Source: Gelidibacter mesophilus DSM 14095
GTDB lineage: Bacteria; Bacteroidota; Bacteroidia; Flavobacteriales; Flavobacteriaceae
Assembly: GCF_000423005.1 (NCBI RefSeq)
Contig: NZ_KE383968.1
Location: forward strand, 124,001 to 188,000
Reading direction: 5' to 3'
Length of the DNA: 64,000 nt
Position 1 is the first letter of the stretch. The number at the start of each line of letters is the position of its first letter. Positions 60,021 to 64,000 of this stretch are shown here, piece by piece. The notes below the pieces were generated by a model, which saw nothing but the letters and a program-made list of their open reading frames with translations, had not been told where the DNA came from and ran no database searches. The position numbers and the translations under genes were made by a program.

Positions 60021-62756
60021 ATGAAGACTATTTTAATTGCATTACCATTTCTTTTCACCACTATATTGAGTGCGCAATCCAAGGCATCCATTGCCGGAAA
60101 ACTGATTGACAAAGAATATAACAATGAGCCTCTAGCCTTTGGAAACGTGCTCATTAAAGGCACCACGATTGGAACGACATCAGATATGGATGGCACCTAC
60201 GTTTTCGATAACTTAAATGAAGGACAGTACACATTAATATACAGTTATGTAGGCTATGAAACAAAGGAGTTGGAGGTTGCGGTTGCAGCAGGAAAAGTTG
60301 TGAGCATCAACGTGGATATGGTTGCCGACGCCGCAGCTTTAGACGAAGTTTTAATTACTACTACCACTCGAAAAGAAAGCGAAATAGCCTTACTCCTGAC
60401 CCAAAGAAAAGCCATTGAAATCAAGCAAAATATCGGCATTGAGGAATTATCGAGAAAAGGTGTGAGTGATGTGGCAGCTGCTGTCACCAAGACTACCGGT
60501 GTTTCAAAACAAGTAGGGTCAAACACTATTTATGTACGTGGTCTTGGCGATCGTTACAATTCAACTTCCATTAATGGTCTTCCGGTGACTTCGAATGATC
60601 CTGAAAAGAAAAACATTGATCTTGATATTTTCTCAACAGATATCGTCGAATTTATATCAATTGATAAAGTCTATAGTTCCAATATTTCTGGAGACTTTGC
60701 TGGTGGAAACGTTGATATCACTTCCATAAACTATAAAGGAAAAGGCATGTTCGAATTTTCCTTGGGCTCCACCATAGGAACTAATGCCGTTCAAAAATTC
60801 AACAATTTCCAATTACAGGAGGGTCCTAAAAAATCCGGTTTCTCTTCTTATGGTGTTCCCAACGATCCTCTTAATGGCTATAATTTTGAAAACAGCTTGG
60901 CACCAGTAAAAGAAAAACCTTTAGGTGGCAAGATTGGGTTAAAAGCAGGAAAATCTTTTGAAATTGGAGCAGAGGGTAGCCTTAACTTATTTGCAACGGC
61001 TGGTTTTGATAATGGTTTTGGATATCGTGAAGGCATTAACCAAAGTGTCAGTGCGCAGGGTGCTAAATTAAAATCCTTCCATCAAGAGCGCTTTTCTTAT
61101 CACACCAATACCACGGGTATGTTTAATGCAAATTATCGCATCAACGCTAAGCATAAACTAGCTTATAACTTTTTAATGGTGAACTCTTCCAATCAAATGA
61201 GAGACACTTATGAAGGGTTTATACGGGACATCGCTGAAGATGATAACGGACTGATACAACGCAGCACCTACATTCAAAATACCTTATTTATCCATCAATT
61301 GTTAGGAAACCATCAATTGTCTGATCAATTCGATTTTGATTGGGCTGCTTCTTACAATAAAGTGGAAGGCGATATGCCAGATAGAACGCAAAACACTTTG
61401 AAGTATGTGGATGAGGCCAATGGGTATGTTTTTGCGCAAAACACAATTACAGATAACCACAGGTATTATCAAAACTTGATTGAAGATGAGCTGGCCGCCA
61501 ACCTCTCCGTTAGTTATAAACTGAATGAAGATGCGAATGGTAATTCTAAAGGAAAAGTAATCTTAGGCTATAATGGCCGATTGAAAAAACGTGATTTTGA
61601 AGCCATTCAATTTAATTTCAGAATTTCTGGCCCTCAGCTCAACACGACAGTTGATCCTGACAATCTAGACCTGTTTTTAAATCAACAAAATTTCGAAAAT
61701 GGTCTCTTTAATATTGAATCGTTCGCTGGTTTAACCCCTCAAACGTATGATGGCGAACAAACCATTCACGCAGGTTTTGCCAGCCTACACTACAAGTTTA
61801 CCGATAGATTGAGCGCGATAACGGGCATACGATTCGAAAAAGTAGAACAGACCGTTTCCTGGAGAACGCAGTTGGATGCCTCAGGGAAAAGTAACACGTT
61901 TAATAGGAATGAATTTTTACCAAGTATCATCTTAAAATATGAACTAGACGACACCCAAAATTTACGCCTAGGCGCAAGTAAAACCTATACCCTACCACAA
62001 TTTAAAGAAAGGGCCCTATTTATTTATGAAGATGTTACAGAGGTCAAAGTGGGTAACCCAGATCTCTATCCCTCACAAAACTATAACTTAGATTTAAAAT
62101 GGGAAATGTTTCCTAAAAACTCAGAACTTTTATCAGTCACTGCTTTTGGAAAATATATTTTAGACCCAATAAACGAAATCACCTTAGCCTCTTCTACCAA
62201 TGATATTTCATTTATAAACACAGGCGACACAGGCTACGTTTATGGCGCTGAGATTGAATTTAGAAAAGACATTTTCAACTTTAACGAAGCACAATCCAAT
62301 AAACTTTCGGCAGGATTTAATGCTTCTTATATGCAAACGCATCAAGACCTGGATTCTGAAAAGGTAAGAGAGGAAACCAACTACAACACCAATCTTACAA
62401 ATGACACTTCAAGCTTTACCGGAGCTTCAGATTTTTTATTGAACGCAGATTTGACCTACTTCAAAGATCTTGGTAATTCCGCTAACATGATGGCTACGTT
62501 GGCCTATTCTTATACTTCTGAAAGTCTTTATGCTTTAGGGGTAGAAACTAAGGGCAACTTGGTTGACAAGGGTATAGGCTCATTGGATTTCATACTGAAA
62601 ACCGACATAAATAAAAATTTCGCCATTGATCTTACCGTGTTCAACATGCTTAATCCTGCTATAGAAAGGTTTCAGGAAAATGCGACAGAAAACATAACAG
62701 TCTTGTCTTACAAACGCGGTGCTTTTTTCAAACTGGGATTGCGCTACCAATTATAA
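60021..62756 (+). CDS. TonB-dependent receptor with carboxypeptidase-regulatory-like domain
   Basis: This 911-residue outer membrane receptor has a signal peptide (residues 1-19, ending ILSAQ). A CarboxypepD_reg-like domain spans residues 22-105 (IAGKLIDKEYNNEPLAFGNVLIKGTTIGTTSDMDGTY in part), and the plug domain includes NTIYVRGLGDRYNSTSINGLPV at about 170-195. The 22-stranded barrel ends GAFFKLGLRYQL, an aromatic-rich terminal strand. It is not followed by a SusD-type partner but by a surface lipoprotein. The upstream Pho-box-like array suggests a role in acquisition of phosphate-containing substrates; this is inference. Confidence 0.92.
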   Translation: MKTILIALPFLFTTILSAQSKASIAGKLIDKEYNNEPLAFGNVLIKGTTIGTTSDMDGTYVFDNLNEGQYTLIYSYVGYETKELEVAVAAGKVVSINVDMVADAAALDEVLITTTTRKESEIALLLTQRKAIEIKQNIGIEELSRKGVSDVAAAVTKTTGVSKQVGSNTIYVRGLGDRYNSTSINGLPVTSNDPEKKNIDLDIFSTDIVEFISIDKVYSSNISGDFAGGNVDITSINYKGKGMFEFSLGSTIGTNAVQKFNNFQLQEGPKKSGFSSYGVPNDPLNGYNFENSLAPVKEKPLGGKIGLKAGKSFEIGAEGSLNLFATAGFDNGFGYREGINQSVSAQGAKLKSFHQERFSYHTNTTGMFNANYRINAKHKLAYNFLMVNSSNQMRDTYEGFIRDIAEDDNGLIQRSTYIQNTLFIHQLLGNHQLSDQFDFDWAASYNKVEGDMPDRTQNTLKYVDEANGYVFAQNTITDNHRYYQNLIEDELAANLSVSYKLNEDANGNSKGKVILGYNGRLKKRDFEAIQFNFRISGPQLNTTVDPDNLDLFLNQQNFENGLFNIESFAGLTPQTYDGEQTIHAGFASLHYKFTDRLSAITGIRFEKVEQTVSWRTQLDASGKSNTFNRNEFLPSIILKYELDDTQNLRLGASKTYTLPQFKERALFIYEDVTEVKVGNPDLYPSQNYNLDLKWEMFPKNSELLSVTAFGKYILDPINEITLASSTNDISFINTGDTGYVYGAEIEFRKDIFNFNEAQSNKLSAGFNASYMQTHQDLDSEKVREETNYNTNLTNDTSSFTGASDFLLNADLTYFKDLGNSANMMATLAYSYTSESLYALGVETKGNLVDKGIGSLDFILKTDINKNFAIDLTVFNMLNPAIERFQENATENITVLSYKRGAFFKLGLRYQL

Positions 62757-62805
62757 AACTCAATTATTAGAAATTTTAAACCAAAACAATTAAAAAGTAA
62801 ACACT

Positions 62806-63999
62806 ATGCAAAAATCAATTTCAAAATTTTTAGGAACAGCACTTTTATTCGCTTTAATATTTACAACCTCATGTTCCAGTGATGATGACAGTCCATCTAA
62901 TGGTGATGACGGAACAGCATTTGTACTAGAGCGAGATAATCTTAAAGGAGAAATCACTAAAGGCGAGGTCATTTTAGAATCCGGAACCTATAAACTAACA
63001 GGACAACTACTGGTAAATGCTGGTGCAAAACTGACCATCAAAAGCGGTGTTAAAATTGAAGCAACTTCTGTGGCCAGTGAGGATTTTGCTGCGGTAAGAT
63101 ATATTGCCGTTGCACAAGACGGAAAAATTGATGTTCAGGGCACCTCATCCAATCCTGTAGTCATGACAGCTACCACTCAATCTCCTGGAGCTTGGGGCGG
63201 ACTTGTATTATGTGGAAAGGCTCCGATTAATAAAGGTATTACAGCTTCTGCAGAAGTCTCAGATTTAACGTATGGCGGTGGAGATGCGAACGATAGCTCA
63301 GGATCCATTAAGTATTTAAGAATAGAATATTCAGGATTTGCCTATAACTCAGAAAAAGAATTTAACGGTCTTTCACTATTTGGTGTTGGAAATGGAACAA
63401 CTATAGAATATGTTCAGTCTTACGAGGGTTCAGATGATGGTTTTGAATTTTTCGGAGGCACAGCGATCGCAAAATATTTGGTAGTAAATAATAGTTCCGA
63501 ACAAGTTGGTGATGATTTATTCGACTGGACTGAAGGATGGTCAGGAACTGGCGAAAACTGGTATGGCATCAGAAAAAATGCTGGGAATAGAGGCATTGAG
63601 GCTGATAATAATTCAAATAATCATTTGGCCACCCCTATTTCCAACCCTACTATTAAAAATCTCACCTTAGTTGGCTTAGGAGCTGCCGACACCAGTTCAG
63701 AAACACAAGCCATTAAATTAAGAGTGGGCACAAAAGCGCAATTTGATAATGTGGTATTAAGCAATTGGAAAACAGGCTTTGACATTCAACATGACGAGAG
63801 CGTAGGCTATGTAACTGAAGGTTCTTTGGCTGCTACAAACGTTAAGTTTGATAAGGTCTCCACTTTAACTGTTGGAAAAAATACAGCAGGCGAAGCGGTT
63901 GATGTGTCTGGCGTGTACAGTATAAATGAAAATGCAACAGGTGCTGGTAACGGTATTGCTAAGCCTAGTTGGGCCAATGACTGGACCGTTGGTCTATAA
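62806..63999 (+). CDS. Surface lipoprotein with parallel beta-helix-like repeats
   Basis: This 397-residue lipoprotein has a signal peptide ending in the lipobox TTSC, followed by SSDDD, which fits the Bacteroidota lipoprotein export signal for display on the outer surface. The body is rich in short beta strands with Gly/Asn/Asp turns (AGAKLTIKSGVKIEAT, AQDGKIDVQGTSSNPVVMTA, WGGLVLCGKAPINKG, IEYVQSYEGSDDGFEFFGG), consistent with a right-handed beta helix. The family is often found after TonB receptors, sometimes mislabelled as multidrug transporter. It lies 49 bases after the receptor and may bind or process its ligand. The stop codon (63997-63999) is complete, just inside the window edge. 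Confidence 0.88.
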   Translation: MQKSISKFLGTALLFALIFTTSCSSDDDSPSNGDDGTAFVLERDNLKGEITKGEVILESGTYKLTGQLLVNAGAKLTIKSGVKIEATSVASEDFAAVRYIAVAQDGKIDVQGTSSNPVVMTATTQSPGAWGGLVLCGKAPINKGITASAEVSDLTYGGGDANDSSGSIKYLRIEYSGFAYNSEKEFNGLSLFGVGNGTTIEYVQSYEGSDDGFEFFGGTAIAKYLVVNNSSEQVGDDLFDWTEGWSGTGENWYGIRKNAGNRGIEADNNSNNHLATPISNPTIKNLTLVGLGAADTSSETQAIKLRVGTKAQFDNVVLSNWKTGFDIQHDESVGYVTEGSLAATNVKFDKVSTLTVGKNTAGEAVDVSGVYSINENATGAGNGIAKPSWANDWTVGL

Positions 64000-64000
64000 T

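Noticed and set aside
1-64000. CRISPR array, prophage or insertion sequence
   Set aside because: No regularly spaced long repeats, cas, integrase, transposase or phage structural genes were found on either strand.

Overview
The window looks like chromosomal DNA from a marine-type member of the Flavobacteriaceae (Bacteroidota). The DNA is AT-rich. Many genes are preceded by the Bacteroidota -7 promoter element TAnnTTTG, sometimes with TTTG about 19 bases upstream. Ribosome binding sites are weak. Lipoproteins carry Ser/Asp-rich export signals, and typical flavobacterial families are present (TonB receptor with a carboxypeptidase-regulatory plug domain, LytTR with a TPR histidine kinase, DUF3109, HupE/UreJ_2, SGLT-type sugar symporter). 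There is no CRISPR array, prophage or complete insertion sequence. Most of the window is ordinary core genome with a few accessory inserts.

Layout. 1-309: 5' end of a polyprenyl diphosphate synthase. 418-7703: tetR-tolC-adaptor-RND efflux operon, interrupted between tolC and the adaptor by a frameshifted GxxExxY gene flanked by CGCAAAG-type inverted repeats. 8195-11858: phosphate uptake pair (porin and PiT permease) behind a three-unit Pho-box-like repeat. 11957-14521: prs-rplY-pth housekeeping genes. 14708-14789: tRNA-Leu(CAA). 14966-19823: redox/electrophile-stress cluster (YceI, isochorismatase-like hydrolase with an anomalous 5' end, two pirins, FMN reductase, Crp/Fnr regulator). 20123-25696: fhs, alpha/beta hydrolase, GNAT, and two tandem class A beta-lactamase-fold proteins. 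25809-31585: galactose operon gntR-mutarotase-SGLT-galK-galT with a lacI gene divergent from it. 33177-34568: outer membrane barrel and DUF2147. 34645-42081: a DNA-damage and mutagenesis island: S24/LexA-like repressor, DnaQ/GIY-YIG nuclease, ParE/RelE-type toxin with antitoxin, short DnaE, and Y-family polymerase. 42293-47247: HupE, dCMP deaminase, CtpA protease, FAD oxidoreductase, MarC, DUF3109. 48256-51398: LytTR/TPR-kinase two-component system with a candidate regulated small RNA. 51568-59842: RDD protein, aspS, ClC channel lacking the gating glutamate, tadA, dxs, a small membrane protein, dgt. 59910-63999: a Pho-box-like repeat, a TonB receptor and a surface beta-helix lipoprotein.

How genes work together. 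The efflux operon encodes all three layers of a tripartite pump plus its repressor. The two Pho-box-like tandem repeats link the porin/PiT pair at one end of the window with the TonB/lipoprotein pair at the other, suggesting one phosphate-starvation regulon. In the damage island, a self-cleavable repressor is translationally coupled to a proofreading/incision nuclease. It lies next to a shared divergent promoter region carrying a 22-base-period direct repeat that precedes the alternative DnaE, with a clamp-binding Y-family polymerase downstream. This is the best candidate here for an under-described system: an SOS-like mutasome with an embedded toxin-antitoxin module. A second candidate is the LytTR-type direct repeat placed exactly over the missing -33 box of a promoter that seems to drive only a roughly 120-base terminator-ended RNA.
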